Below, one piece after another: positions 46,923 to 58,620 of a DNA stretch of 64,000 nucleotides. The position numbers were made by a program, and so were the translations under genes. The stretch lies in assembly GCF_000221225.1 (NCBI RefSeq), contig NW_006383032.1:3827213-3891212 (forward strand), in the 5' to 3' direction. The stretch comes from Thermochaetoides thermophila DSM 1495 (taxonomy: Eukaryota > Ascomycota > Sordariomycetes > Sordariales > Chaetomiaceae). The first letter of the stretch is position 1; every line of letters begins with the position of its first letter. The notes under the pieces were generated by a model. That model saw nothing but the letters and a program-made list of their open reading frames with translations, did not search any database and was not told the DNA's origin.

Positions 46923-47560
46923 GGCACCACATAGAGTACTCAGCACTTCCGATAGTTTTCTTATTACTACTCTTTTGTTTTATCGAGATTGCCGGTTTTT
47001 CCTATATAGAAGGGGCATGGTTCAATTCTTGGGTATGTGCTCGTGTGTATGCTTGTCAAAAGGACAGGCAGTGGAGCCAACGCTTTGGGATTAGCAGGAT
47101 GGCTTTCCATGTAATTTCGGAAAGATGGGGCGTTTTTGGGCTGCTTTGTTCAACACCCTTACTTAGAGCCAGCTGTATATCAGTCCTATAGATGGCTTTT
47201 GCATCATACATGCTCCGGCGTTCGGGAGTCAAAGTCTGGTTGGTCGAGCAGTCACAAAATAAAGTTTCTTGTATTCTCCAGTATGTGGCTGTCTTTCCTT
47301 GACCTTATCTGCATGTCGACTCCGTTGCTTGCTTACTTATACTGTTTTCGCATATTTCATCCCCCTGCATTATTGCATTTTTGAACGGCTGGCTATCCGA
47401 CTATTGGGAGGAGGTAATCTTTGTGCTTATGCCAGCTAGGATCTCATCTAAATTGGTCGTTCGGGGTAGGGGTAAACGAACCTTATTGAACCGGCATTCC
47501 CCTCCCCTTTTGCCTTCTCCCAACAGGAGGGAAAACGCTCGGCCGTTATCGATCCTAGGT
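46923..47560. other. Intergenic spacer
   Basis: 3' region of the Zn2Cys6 gene and the end of the pseudogene at 47561. Nothing coding is recognised. Confidence 0.5.
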
Positions 47561-48872
47561 TTAGGCTTGTGCGAGCAAATGGCGCTGTTCCGGAACCAGA
47601 CTGGGGAACTGTCCTTCCTTGAGTGCAAATTCGAGGAGTCGGATAGCCCTGGATTGTGTATCTTGTAAGAATCCCAGCCTTGACTTGATAGTGGTAGACA
47701 GGAAACTTACATTTTCTCCATTTCCTTTCGGCCTTTAATGTCCAAGCGTCCATGAAAAAAAAACGGCGTTGAGATGATTGAGTAGACCCTTGTGGATCTC
47801 AGGTTCATGTTCAGACATCAAGACCTATGGCCCTCATTTGACCGCTTTCAAGTATTTAAGCGAGTTCGTCGTCGTCGATAAGTCCACCACGGGCAGTATT
47901 AAAGATAATGATACCCTTTTTTTTCATCCTCGCAAACGCATCTTTGTGGATAATATGCTTCGTCTTGGGCTATGCTTTTGGTTAACTTGTGGTTGTGGAT
48001 TCGAACATCGCACTTACATTGAGTGGAAGACTCGAAAGTCACTTCCCGCGAGGAAAGTGTCGATGTCCCCACTTAGCAGATACGGTTACATCAACCTCAG
48101 GAACTTTGGGATATGAGTAACAGTGCACTAAGCCCAGAGCGAGCCCCAACCTCTGTTTCATCCTCCTTGGACATCTGCTTGTGGCTGTAATACCAAGTCT
48201 CCATATCAACTACGCGTGCTCTTTTGGCTAGCTCACGCCCGATGCGTCCTATTCCAAGGATACTCAACTGCTTGCCTTCAAGATTATTGCCCAGGCCAAA
48301 GTTGCTGCCATGCCAAACTCCGGCCCGGAGAGTAGCCATATGGGCAACAAAATTTCGCGATGTTATCAAGAACATGGCTGTGTTTGCTATGTACTTGCTC
48401 CAGATGTGTGCAACACATGCATTCCTCAGGTAGTGCAAGTTGAAGTATCTATTTAATCGCATCCGGCTCCATCGTGGGAGATGAACTTGAGTGAGGATTG
48501 GAAGACATCGAGAATCTCCCCATCAGACCTTCCGGCTAGATACACATTGTGGAATGTGCGGTAAATGGCACCACAATGCAAAATGCACCGGCTTCTGCCT
48601 CTCGAGGGAAATCCTTCCGATTATTCGAGACTGGCGCGATAACATCGGCGAAATCTTCGATGGCGCGCCACTCTTCGTGAGCACTGCGACCATTTCATGT
48701 CAGCATCACCGATTCGTTTCTTCCTGGACAGCAACGTCGAGGGCAACTCTGACAATCCTCCACTGCCCGACATCTTGGATCATCTGGGAGGTTCCTGGAA
48801 CGTGAAATATACTTCCTGCTTGATCTTTCCAATGACAAGGACCTTGGGTCGAGTCTGACAGTTGGTTGTCAT
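47561..48872 (-). pseudogene. Dead D-2-hydroxyacid dehydrogenase (glyoxylate/hydroxypyruvate reductase, GOR1-like)
   Basis: A complete but ruined gene can be traced on the minus strand. It begins at an ATG (48872) reading TRPKVLVIGKI, then a probable intron, HEEWRAIEDFADVIAPV, then SDGEILDVFQSSLKFISHDGAG, the NAD-binding part NLEGKQLSILGIGRIGRELA (48280-48200), KDAFARMKKKGIIIFNTARGG and ILESGQMRAIGLDV (about 47940-47830), a second probable intron after 47720, and a C-terminus ending VPEQRHLLAQA at 47561. The order is that of NAD(P)-dependent D-isomer 2-hydroxyacid dehydrogenases, which reduce glyoxylate or hydroxypyruvate. Multiple in-frame stops (TAA and TGA where the family has Gln or Arg, plus one in the A/CLE region) and frameshifts show it is not functional. 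Several changes are C-to-T, compatible with RIP. Confidence 0.85.
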
Positions 48873-50027
48873 TATGGGTGATGGTGCTAACACAGATCTT
48901 CAAGCTGAATGTAATGACAATTGATGACACAGAACGGAAATCCACTCACGGAGACAACAATATAATGGTAAAGTCAGTAGATGTTCCACGCGGGCGAGGA
49001 GAGACTTGTTTATACAGAAAGGATCTTGAAGAGAGGGGAGTCATGACGAAGAACAAAGGGCAGGAAAGAGCTGCACCCCCATGTTTGGATAGAACCAATC
49101 CGATCTGATCTCTGGTGTTTTGGTTCATAAGATGTCCGGAGACCTCTCGAAGAGCTTTTCATAGCGAAAGAATGAGCATGATATTGCTCAAACACACGTC
49201 CAGTGCCCGTGGTCCTCAATGGAGAAAAGAAACCAGGCACCTGAAAAGGATCAAAACATCAAGAAGCAAAGCAAAATATCCGTGCGACGCGTTCATCTCA
49301 CCAGGGATCTCAAGCACGATGTTACTGAACTGCTGAAATTATCCAGCGCCAGGTAATAGGCTGGTTATGACTGTCTCTGCTGACCGAGCTGAGTTCTTTC
49401 TCATAATTAGATGTGACCCCAAAAGTTCTGATAATAACTGAGAAGACCATATGTCAGGCGTATACAGACCAGCAAATGAAGCGGAACTGAGCAGCATGGC
49501 CAGTCTCGGTCCTTTGGCCGAAGGCCCACAGGACCATAAAGACAGCCACCGGTAACTGATGATAACAGGGGGATTGAGGGACGGAGAGGTTCAACAGGGA
49601 AGAGTGTGGGCTGGGAGGACTCGTGTGTCAAATTATGGTTATTCCTCTTCTCATTCAGGCCCCGGTTGAAGGGGCTGCTATTCTCCCCCTTGAGCCTGCC
49701 TCGAGAGGGTCCATCATGTACACAAACATGACAAGTTCTGGAAAACGCCCTTTCCTAGGCGTTGGAGGGGTATCATGAGCCCCAAAGCTAAACGCCGCAC
49801 TTTTGTTGAAAACGTGTACCAGACCCCCCTTTTGCCTTTAAAACCCCGGCCCGAACCCTATGTGCCATGCCAGTCATGTCTGTTGAAAATCAAAATTCGA
49901 AAACTGACCCCATTCATGCTCATCAAGGTCCATCTAGGAACCAGTGTGTGTTCAAGAACACTCAGTGAGAGAAATGTTAATAGTCCTCTGACCGTCACGT
50001 GGATTATGGTGAAGGAAGACAGGAAAT
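48873..50027. other. Intergenic region between the pseudogene and SAH1
   Basis: About 1.15 kb covering the former promoter of the pseudogene and the SAH1 3' region. No gene is recognised. Confidence 0.5.
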
Positions 50028-51493
50028 TTAGTAGCGGTAGCTTTGAACTGTCAGTAACGGACCAGACCTGGAAATATTGGGATTCAAGAGGTCCAACATA
50101 CTGCTCGCTCTTGTAAGGACCCTCGATGTCCAGGCCCAAATATTCGGCCTGGATGGGGGTCAGGGTAGTAAGCTCCGCATTGACATGAGCCAAGTGTAGA
50201 CGGGCAACTTCCTCGTCGAGAATCTTGGGCAGGACATAGACCTTCTTCTCGAGTTTGCCATGCTTGGCAAACTCGACATACTTTTTCTTGAACTCCTCAT
50301 CGCTGTTCTTGAACAGCATGATTTGAGCAAGAACCTGGTTACTGAAACTGCAGGACATGACAAAAGAACTGTGGCCAGTGGCGCAGCCCAAATTGACGAG
50401 ACGGCCTTCAGCCAGCAGAATGATGTGGCGACCGTTCTTCAGCAGGAAGCGGTCGACCTGGGGCTTGATGTTCTCGACGGACTCAGCATTGGCTTTAAGC
50501 CAAGCAACGTCAATCTCGACGTCGAAATGGCCAATGTCTGGGACAATAGTTAGTGGACGAGTGGCTGCCACCGGAAAAGAAGCAAAACGTACTGCAAACA
50601 ATAGCATCGTTTGGCATTTGCTCAAAGTGCCTGCCAACCAGGATGTCGCGACAGCCGGTGGTGGTGACAAAGATTTGACCAATCGGGGCAGCCTTTTCCA
50701 TGGTGGTCACCTCATAGCCAGCCATAGCAGCCTGCAGGGCATTGATCGGGTCGATCTCGGTAACAAGAACGCGAGCACCCATGCCGCGCAAAGCCATGGC
50801 GCAGCCCTTACCGACATCGCCGAAGCCAGCAACGACGGCAATCTTGCCAGCAATCATGACATCGGTGGCGCGCTTGATGCCATCAATCAACGACTCGCGG
50901 CAGCCGTAGAGATTGTCGAACTTGGACTTGGTGACGGAGTCGTTCACGTTGATAGCAGGGACCAAAAGCTCGCCTTTTTTGTACATGCGGTAAAGATGGT
51001 GAACGCCAGTAGTAGTCTCCTCAGACAAGCCATAGCAGTCCTGGAGCATATCAGGGTACTTAGTGTGCACCAGATGGGTGAGATCGCCACCATCATCCAG
51101 GATGAGGTTCAGCTTTTTGCCGTCCTTAAAAGCAAAGAGCTGCTGCTCCAAACACCAGTTGTATTCCTCCTCGGTCTCGCCCTTCCAGGCGAAAACGGGA
51201 ATGCCCGCGGCGGCAATAGCGGCAGCAGCGTGGTCCTGGGTGCTGAATATGTTGCACGACGTCCAAGTGACCTCGGCACCGAGAGCGACCAACGTCTCGA
51301 TCAGAACGGCGGTCTGAATGGTCATGTGCAAGCAGCCAGCGATACGAGCGCCCTTGAGTGGCTGGTCGGCAGCATACTTCTTGCGGATGGCCATGAGGCC
51401 GGGCATTTCGTTCTCAGCCAACTCAATCTCCTTGCGCCCAAAGGCAGCAAGAGAGAGGTCAGCGACCTTGAACTTGTGAGCGGGGGCAGACAT
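50028..51493 (-). CDS. SAH1: S-adenosylhomocysteine hydrolase (adenosylhomocysteinase)
   Basis: Cytosolic NAD-dependent enzyme hydrolysing S-adenosylhomocysteine to adenosine and homocysteine, relieving product inhibition of methyltransferases. Exons 51493-50593, 50537-50102 and 50040-50028 give 449 residues, the standard length. The last exon is only 13 bp and supplies the conserved C-terminal HYRY after joining GPYKSE to CTACCGCTACTAA; the 61-bp intron has a CTGAC branch. Intron 1 (55 bp, CTAAC branch) splits NDAIVC/NIGHFDVEID. Hallmarks: SCNIFSTQDHAAAAIA, ETTTGVHHLYRM, the catalytic NVNDSVTKSKFDN, the dinucleotide motif VAGFGDVGKGCA, and GHSSFVMSCSFSNQ. The start MSAPAHKFK at 51493 matches fungal homologues. 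The 5' neighbour eIF3h is on the same strand but well separated. Confidence 0.97.
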
Positions 51494-52524
51494 TCTGGCG
51501 AAAGAGAGGCGGCGTTTTGGGACAAGCAAGCTTTCAGGTCAGTCTCGAGGAGAGAAAGGCAGAAGAGGGACAAGATGGGAAGGAAAATATCAGATGTGGG
51601 TGGGACCCATATCCGACTTTTAAAGAGGGGCTGTGTTGGCGGGGCAAGAGGCTGTAAAAACTTGGCCTGCTGGGATTCCCAAGACCCTGGCTCGCGCTCC
51701 CGCGGCCAAGACCGTCACAACGCATAACACAAACTATCAGTGACTGTGGATATGTATGAAGATATGCTTTAAAGGTCTTATCATTACAATGAGATGCCAA
51801 TTGACGTTGCTGCTCACCTGAATTCCGGACAATTGCTTTTACATCACCAATTGTTGCAGAGCTGTGAACAAAAAGTGGGTAAGGGCGTGCGTGGGGCAGG
51901 TGGAAGGGATGGCGGGGTCAATGAAAGAAACCGTAAGGACGCCAGGGCTGATTCTGGAGAGCCACCCCACTATTGATTCCGATACATATCCAGGGCGCTG
52001 GGCTTCCAACAGAGTCGACCAATATCCAAGTTCACCATCCATCTCCCAATTGAAACACCACACGACAAAGGAGTATCAGTACCCACCGCCCAGCTGACCA
52101 GCTATATGAAAAGAGCCGCATAGAACCCTGGCATGCTTTAGGGTATAATCTTACCTGCTGCTTGGAGGTTGTAGAATCAAGACACCAAGTTCATCTTGCA
52201 CAGCAGCCTAACCCTTTGCCTGATGCCGATAAAAGAGATTAAGAGACACACGCGAGCCCTCTGCGTGCATGCCATCTGAATCAGTCATTGATATGATTAC
52301 TGTGTACGGACAATAACAGGACCTGTTTTTTGAATGCCCTCAAACCCGAAAATGAAATCCACATATAATTGCTGTCCGAGCAATAGGCATCGTGGCCGGC
52401 TCGGAACTAAGGTAAGCTAGCAAACCCATGACCCGGAACGCCAGACCAAATGCAGTCAAGACTCCTGCAACTTTCACCATACCTGAAGCTTCCACGTGCA
52501 TGTGTGCCAGTCAAAGGTTCCCAA
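51494..52524. other. Intergenic, SAH1 promoter
   Basis: About 1 kb between SAH1 and the stop of eIF3h. Short ORFs have no family resemblance. Confidence 0.5.
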
Positions 52525-53748
52525 TCACTCAGGAAGCAGGTTCCCTCTGACAGCAAACATCTTGGAGGTGATGGTTGCTGTAAAACCATCTACCTGTCTA
52601 CTGTACTGCTCTACCTGCCTTGCATTGAGCATACCCTCCAACCGGCTGGGCTCTTGAGGGAGCTTGAACAGCCTCTGCCATTCATCCTCGGGCAATGGTG
52701 GCTGCTTGGCTGCCAGACGGGCAGCATTCTCCGCCTTTCGCTTAGCCTGCCACTGAGAAATTTTGAACTGCTCGCGCGCCAGCTGCCGTTGGTAGTATTG
52801 GTAGTTGTTCAGGTCGGCATAGTGGCTTTCGATGCTATCGAGGAGCAGATCGCAAGTCTTCTCAAGGAACGGATCGATGGAAAGATCCAAAGTGTCAAAG
52901 GAAGGATGGGCTGGCAGCTTGACTGGGTTGCGCCGAATATCATCGAGGGAAGCCGGAAGTGGAATCTCTGCTGACTCTGGCGGGGCAGGGATTTGATGCA
53001 AGAAAGAGGTGAGCAGGTGGGAGTTGTGGACAATTACCGGAACCTCAATGAGAATATCCCTGAAAGACAGCTTGGACTTTTGCAAACTATGTATGTTCCT
53101 TGTCAGCTCCATCCTGCTTGACAAGAGACAAGTTGCAAAGGAACCGTTGCCGACTAACCTGTCAGTTGTGAACTTGCCCTCCTTATAGGCAGCCATAAAC
53201 TCAGGCGAGAGCCTGAAAGCACGCAGACTAAGAGTGCCTTGGGAGCTCCGACTCACGTCATGGACGAGTGCCACGGTCTTGTCGTTATCACGCTGGTAAT
53301 GATACTGGTTCTCAATAAAGTTCAGGTTGATAAAGTTTCCCATGGTGGCACTGGTGTACCAGCCAACATTGTTGGCATCCACATTGACCTCCTTGAGGTG
53401 CCTAATCATCTCATTTTGATACGCGATGTTTGCCTTCGCACGAGGGGCCGCTGCGGCAAGGCTCGAGGCATCCTGGTGGCTGTCGGAACTCGACACATCG
53501 ATCATCGGGAAGGGAAAGGCATTGGTAATCTCAAGCACTCCATTATTGTCCATGCCCACAATGGACCCTGTAGCGATGGTTGGAAACGCTGAGGAACAGT
53601 GCTTGACAATCTTCATCACAACCTGCCCATGTGTCAGCGAAGGTTCGCTCTAGCAGGGCACTGAACTTCCAAAAAAAAAGTCGAACCCACGTACAAGCGC
53701 TTCAACCTGCACCGTCTTGAACGGCGCGTCTTTCTGGGATTCCACCAT
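52525..53748 (-). CDS. Eukaryotic translation initiation factor 3 subunit H
   Basis: MPN-domain subunit of eIF3, the scaffold that loads initiator tRNA and mRNA onto the 40S ribosome. Exons 53748-53695 (MVESQKDAPFKTVQVEAL), 53622-53159 and 53086-52525 give 359 residues. Introns are both 72 bp with CTGAC-type branch sites; the second keeps the frame open, so it could be missed, but removing it gives KFTTDSLQKSKLSFRDILIEVP as in the family. The MPN core reads VVMKIVKHC...GSIVGMD and VGWYTSATMGNF. The metalloprotease HxH is absent (YTSATMG replaces YHSHP), so it is a non-catalytic MPN-minus protein, as expected. The C-terminal half is helical (LNNYQYYQRQLAREQ) and ends DGFTATITSKMFAVRGNLLPE. Budding yeast lacks this subunit; filamentous fungi retain it. 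Confidence 0.95.
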
Positions 53749-54683
53749 GGTGTCTGAAGCCGTGTGCTTGATAATGGTGGAGTCTGGTGTCCGAGAATAG
53801 GCCTTGGGATCTTCTGTTGGTGTTGGTGTCGCCAAGTTCAGCTTTTGGAGGGTTTCAGAAATCTCTCTGGTTTGTGGGCACAACTTCTACAGGGTGGCTT
53901 GAAAGGAAACAAACAAGCGGAGACCACTGGCAGAAAAAAAAGCATGTGGGGTAGTTGTGGCGCAGCGGTCTCCTTGGTGTCCTTCAGCCGCAAACCAACA
54001 CTGGCTGGAATCTGCAAGTCGAATCAGCAAGGCGCTGTTCGCAAGTACAGAGCGATAACAAGGACCTCAGCCGGAATTCTTGAGAGAACCCTTCTTCAGA
54101 CTTTATCTCTATACTTAAGAATAAGGATGGGGCCAGGATTGCACAGACCGCAGTTACGATGGCAACCTGGAATAGGTGTGATGAAGGTATCAACCTAAAC
54201 GTAGAAACCTAACCCCCAAGAAGCCCCCCAGGTTATGCTATCTAACATCAAGCGGGAAAGTTCTTACACGAAAGTAACTTAGACACCGACATTACAGGGC
54301 ACACGCCCAAATGCCACCAATGATCCAGTTGTCAACGGTGGCATCTTGCATACTCCCACGTTGAAGATCTGAACCTGTACCGCCCCAAAAGTCTTAACGC
54401 AACCTCACCTCGCCACGGTGATATAGGATCTTGGTTGAAACTGCTATATTGGGGTTGTCGCAGGTTCAACATGCTCCAATCTTAACCAGTTTTTCACAAA
54501 CACCCCCGCTTGCGATCTGAAAGTATTACGTCTATTATCTTTTACTCCAATCGTTCTTTGGATATCACAGGCTTAACTATCATTGAAACCAACGCTAATA
54601 TCGCAGAGAAGACAGCAACCAAGAGAAGAAAAAAGGCCGAAAGGCTCCCCCATTATGACTTTACGACATTCATCGTATTTCAG
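53749..54683. other. Intergenic, eIF3h promoter
   Basis: About 930 bp. It includes an A9 run near 53934 and an AT-rich part near the stop of the next gene. No coding ORF is supported. Confidence 0.5.
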
Positions 54684-55347
54684 TCAGTCCTTCCAATCAG
54701 TGATTTGCCAATTTTTGATATTATCCATCACTGTCAGCCTGTGACGATCGATTTTCCAAGAGGCGTAGAATGACCGCGCAGCACCAGCTGCCTTGCGGTG
54801 AGCAGGCCCTGTTCCTCCCTTCCGAGCGTCCTCATGCGATCTCCAGATACAAGTCGCCAAATTTCGTCCTTCAGCATCCGGTAACCCGAACCAATATCTG
54901 CAACAATCACTGTTAGCCTCAGGTCCGCCTGATCAATGCCATGATGAAGCCAACTTACTTGAGGAACCCTCCACTTGCTATTGCCTCGGCGTGAGCGGCT
55001 TTGTCCAGCGCACTAAGCTCTTCATAGGCTGTTGTTGGAGGTATCTGAGACCTGAATGCCACAATATAAAAAGAGGTTTCTTTCCAGACGTGGTTGCTCT
55101 CCTTTGTGAGCTCTCGGAGAGTGTCGATCACCTCGTCCCAGTTGAACGTCTCGAGGTACGGTGACGTCGCGTAATCATCCCGAAGGCACTTCAATTTTGT
55201 TAGAGCGATGGCCATCAGTTGTTGCTCAACCCCAACGCTTTCAAGATCAAGAAGATGTTCTTCATCCTGGTACAAAGAGACAACGAGATGTCTTCCCGGC
55301 GCTAATTGCTGCCTGAGGCTTGAAGTTTGGACACTGAGGTTTCCCAT
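54684..55347 (-). CDS. UPF0643-family protein
   Basis: Conserved fungal protein of unknown function. Exons 55347-54959 and 54897-54684, separated by a 61-bp intron with a GCTAAC branch, give 200 residues. Conserved stretches recalled from the family: LAPGRHLVVSLYQDEEHLLDL, KLKCLRDDYATSPYLETFNW, SFYIVAFRSQIPP, DKAAHAEAIASGGFLKYWFG and GRNLATCIWRSHEDARKGG, ending KIDRHRLTVMDN...ITDWKD. The frame stays open upstream of the ATG at 55347 to beyond 55401 but has no earlier ATG, so an additional upstream exon is possible; 55347 is the first ATG before the conserved region. No signal or membrane segment. The pattern of an Asp/Glu-rich core and a WRS segment suggests an enzyme-like alpha/beta domain, but no reaction is inferred. 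Confidence 0.8.
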
Positions 55348-56713
55348 AGTTGGCGGCGTTTGAGACTCTAGGACTGCTGCTGAACTGAGAACTGTAGACA
55401 CGTTGACTCCCTTAAGTTTTTGGTGGATGTTGAATGTTATGAATGTCTGGTCAACTAGCAGGCGCGGCTACCAGAAGTTGACTAAGCGATATTGTGAAGA
55501 TTCGTCGTGGTCTCTTTTCATGGAATACTCTGCATCGAGCAGGGGAAACTTTCCTGAATGTGGGTTGAACTGGGCTTATATACATGATGGATCAAAGGAT
55601 GAAATACCCCAGCCAACGATTCTAAGCTCTAACTGAACAGTTCTGGAACACAACGATCGCTGCACAACTGGCATTGGCCCGTAACATCCCAATAGGTATA
55701 GGGGGGGATCTCGCACAATGATGCGGATCGCGCCATCGGCTTCGGCAGTGGTGCCATCGAAGGGATTTCTGATCACCCCTGGATCTTAGATACGTATCTA
55801 ACTTCCATCTGACCAGCTAAGCACAGCCTGGTCTCAACTGACTCAGCAGACACCCGTTAACGGGCATCTGAGGAGACATGCATCGCTCACCCCTTTCTCT
55901 GCCAGTTGCCGCCAGGTACAAGGAATCCGGTTTCAGCCTCGTGGGGAAGCAGATGTTGCAAGACTGTCCGGGAATCGAAAATAGCTCCACAGCAGATGAG
56001 GCAGTAATGTGGAGGGATTCGGCAGTTATAGATTTGGTTCCTCCCCAGCACATTACAAACTCGCTCAGTGCCTCAGGGTTGTCGATGGAATGGACACCCC
56101 ACTTGTTCCAGAATTATTTATGCGGCGAAGAAGTTCTACTGCCAAAGGTGAACAGCACAGATATTGAGATGACTTATGATGCTTGCTTTTCAGTTCCACA
56201 TCGTTGACTGGGCAGCATCAAACATCAGAGCATCTGGTTAATACCATGACATAGTAGCATAACCGGAGGGCTTTTTGCTGCCAAAACTAGCCGAGAACCT
56301 TGATTTGTCCACGGCCTGCAGAGCAAGACGACTCAAATAGTGGGACATGGGTAGTAATGTGTGGCAGATATCTGGCAGCTAAAAGTGCATATCCATTCCA
56401 CATTATCAAGGCTAAACTGCGTTTCTTTCCAAGTAGAATATAGACAGTGGAGGGATGACGATCGAGCAAAACTGCTGTTGTCAGTTGCCGAAGCACTCAT
56501 GCATTCTGCTTGGCAACTTCTGCAGGGGCCAACACAACACATGATTCCAGTTCAGCGCTTAAAAAAGGAGCGGCATGAATAGTGACAGAGTTGATTATGA
56601 TAGAGGGGAAACTCCAATATAGAGCAGTTTTGACAGACTCGCATGTATTAAAAAAATAGATGTTGCATTATCACTCAAATCAGGTTCTGGAGTCAGTGTT
56701 GGCTTATATACAA
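55348..56713. other. Intergenic next to the retrotransposon
   Basis: About 1.4 kb. ORFs at 55817-56207 on both strands overlap each other; none is recognised. It could hold decayed sequence. Confidence 0.45.
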
Positions 56714-57055
56714 TGTCACGATCAACAAGGGCATCACGCGGGAGGGGCGGAGCCGGGCACAATGACCAATAAAAACGCGGCTTACGTGGACCCGAGAGAG
56801 GCCGTCAGCCAAGAATCGCTGACGAGGGACCAAAAGACCCTCCAAGGAATTAAGAATGGCTCGAGTATATAAGGTAGATAGATTCCTCGTACGTAGAGGG
56901 TCACGAAAAGTCCCTTAGTCAGCAATACGAACAGTTGTCCAGACCAACTAATGACCGCAGTGCTTCTGAAGCTGTATGAGAACTCTAGCCTGCCAGATCC
57001 ATAAGCCTTGGACCAAGCCCGAACCCATCTCCGAAAGGCTAGCTGGATCGTCACA
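56714..57055 (+). repeat. Left LTR
   Basis: Begins TGTCACGATC and ends GATCGTCACA, near-perfect terminal inverted repeats with TG...CA ends. It contains a TATATAA box (56866-56872) as a Pol II promoter candidate. No clear tRNA primer-binding site follows directly; a TGGTTCTGAG stretch at 57071 lies about 15 bases in. Confidence 0.85.
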
Positions 57056-57162
57056 CGTTGCTGACTCCCTTTGGTTCTGAGATCGGTTCAGACCGAAGGC
57101 ACAGCCTAGGGTCAGGCGCTCAATACGCCCGCAGACATCATGGCCAGTACCCAAGCGCTTCC

Positions 57163-58340
57163 ATGAACACTCCCAAAACCCCAGAGCAGCAGCTCGCAGA
57201 TCTGCAGGACAAGCTCACGAAGGTGCAGCAGGCGCTCACCCAAATGCAACTTGAGGATGCGCGCCTGCAATTCAACCTCGGACGCGATGAGAAGGCCAAG
57301 CCGGAGCCTCCTCCTAATTCAAGGGTAACCGGGAACAGCTCAATGGATTCCTTTTGCAGCTGCGTACCTACTTCTAAGCCTACCCAGAGCGCTTCCCGGA
57401 TGAAGACGCCAAAGTGCGATTTGCACAGTGTCTCGTCTTGAGGGCTGGGCCCTTCACTGGTTGAGCCCACACTGCAAGACGATCTGGACCACGAGGCCGA
57501 GGATCGAACGAAGCACATGTAGATGTTCTCGGACTTCGCAAAGTTCGCCGAAGGACTGGAGAAGGTTTTTGGGGATCCGGACTCGCAGCGGCATGCCCAG
57601 GAGCGGCTTGCCCGCCTGCGCCAAACCAAGTCAGCTGCCGCCTATGCAGCTCAGTTCCGACAAGGCGCACTTTGTTCTAGCATTAACAACGAGCGTCTTA
57701 TACAACTGTTCTACAACGGACTTAATGAGGATGTTGAGGACGAAGTTGTATAAGATGGAATAGCCGGACGATTTGGACAAGCTTATCACTATGGCTGTAG
57801 GGATCGTCAATCGTCTGCATAAACGCCTCCAGCAGAAACAACAAAATTCTCGCTCACTTCCCAAGCTGCAGAACAGATTCAATGACAGGAAAATATGGCA
57901 GAAGCTCCCAAAGTCAACGGCTTACGGTACCCACGCAGGACATATGGACGTCGACGCTGCCCAAAAGACCGGCCAGAACGAGATTACTTATTATGATTGC
58001 GGTCAGAAAGGCCGTGTAAAGAAGAATTGCAAGCCACCGTACAAATCCCGGAAACCTGCACCTCGCAATGAGAGCGCCGCGGCCGAGAAGGATACGAGGG
58101 AGACAAGCATGACGGAGTGGCTTTCCGATGAAACTGATCGGCTCCTCCATTTTTTGCTGACCGAAACGGAGGTCGACGCTGGATCTGGAGTTGCCAGTAA
58201 GCAACGACATCACAGGGAACTCGAACGAGGATTGCAAGATGGAACAAAGGCCCCGAGGATTTCACGACCCCAGGAAAGCATACCAGTACCATGTCAAATC
58301 GTGGCAAACCGATGTTCTGGGGAACGGTATTGGAAGTAAA
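57163..58340 (+). pseudogene. gag remnant of the retrotransposon
   Basis: Three frame segments carry gag: 57163-57441 (MNTPKTPEQQLADLQDKL, coiled-coil-like), about 57523-57753 (capsid-like FAKFAEGLEKVFGDPDSQRH ... LIQLFYNGLNEDV) and 57773-58339, with a zinc knuckle read as YDCGQKGRVKKNC. Relative to CX2CX4HX4C, the first Cys is Tyr and the His is Arg, so the knuckle is dead. Confidence 0.8.
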
Positions 58341-58620
58341 ACGCATATGTGGGGCAAGGACGGAGCACGAGCCGAACCGGCCAGCAGCGGGACCACTGAG
58401 AGGGCGCTGAGTCGAATGGTACCCATACCCTCTCCTTCACTCCCACCAAACTGCACAGCCCGGGAAACGGGTTTTAGAGGCCCATGGGCGGCCTCTGTTA
58501 CAAGCGCTGAGGCAGCGAGAGACCATTGAAGCGGTTAAGACTACCCACACGCCCCATGGTACTGCAGTGATCAGAAGAGCGAAGGATAACTGATTATGGG
58601 TGGCCGCGCAATGGGAAGAA

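Noticed and set aside
53087..53158. Extra 24 residues in eIF3h
   Set aside because: The segment is a 72-bp in-frame intron with GTTAGT...TAG ends and a branch site; removal restores the family sequence.
55817..56207. Possible small gene near the retrotransposon (78 and 109 codons on opposite strands)
   Set aside because: Neither strand gives a recognisable protein or gene structure.
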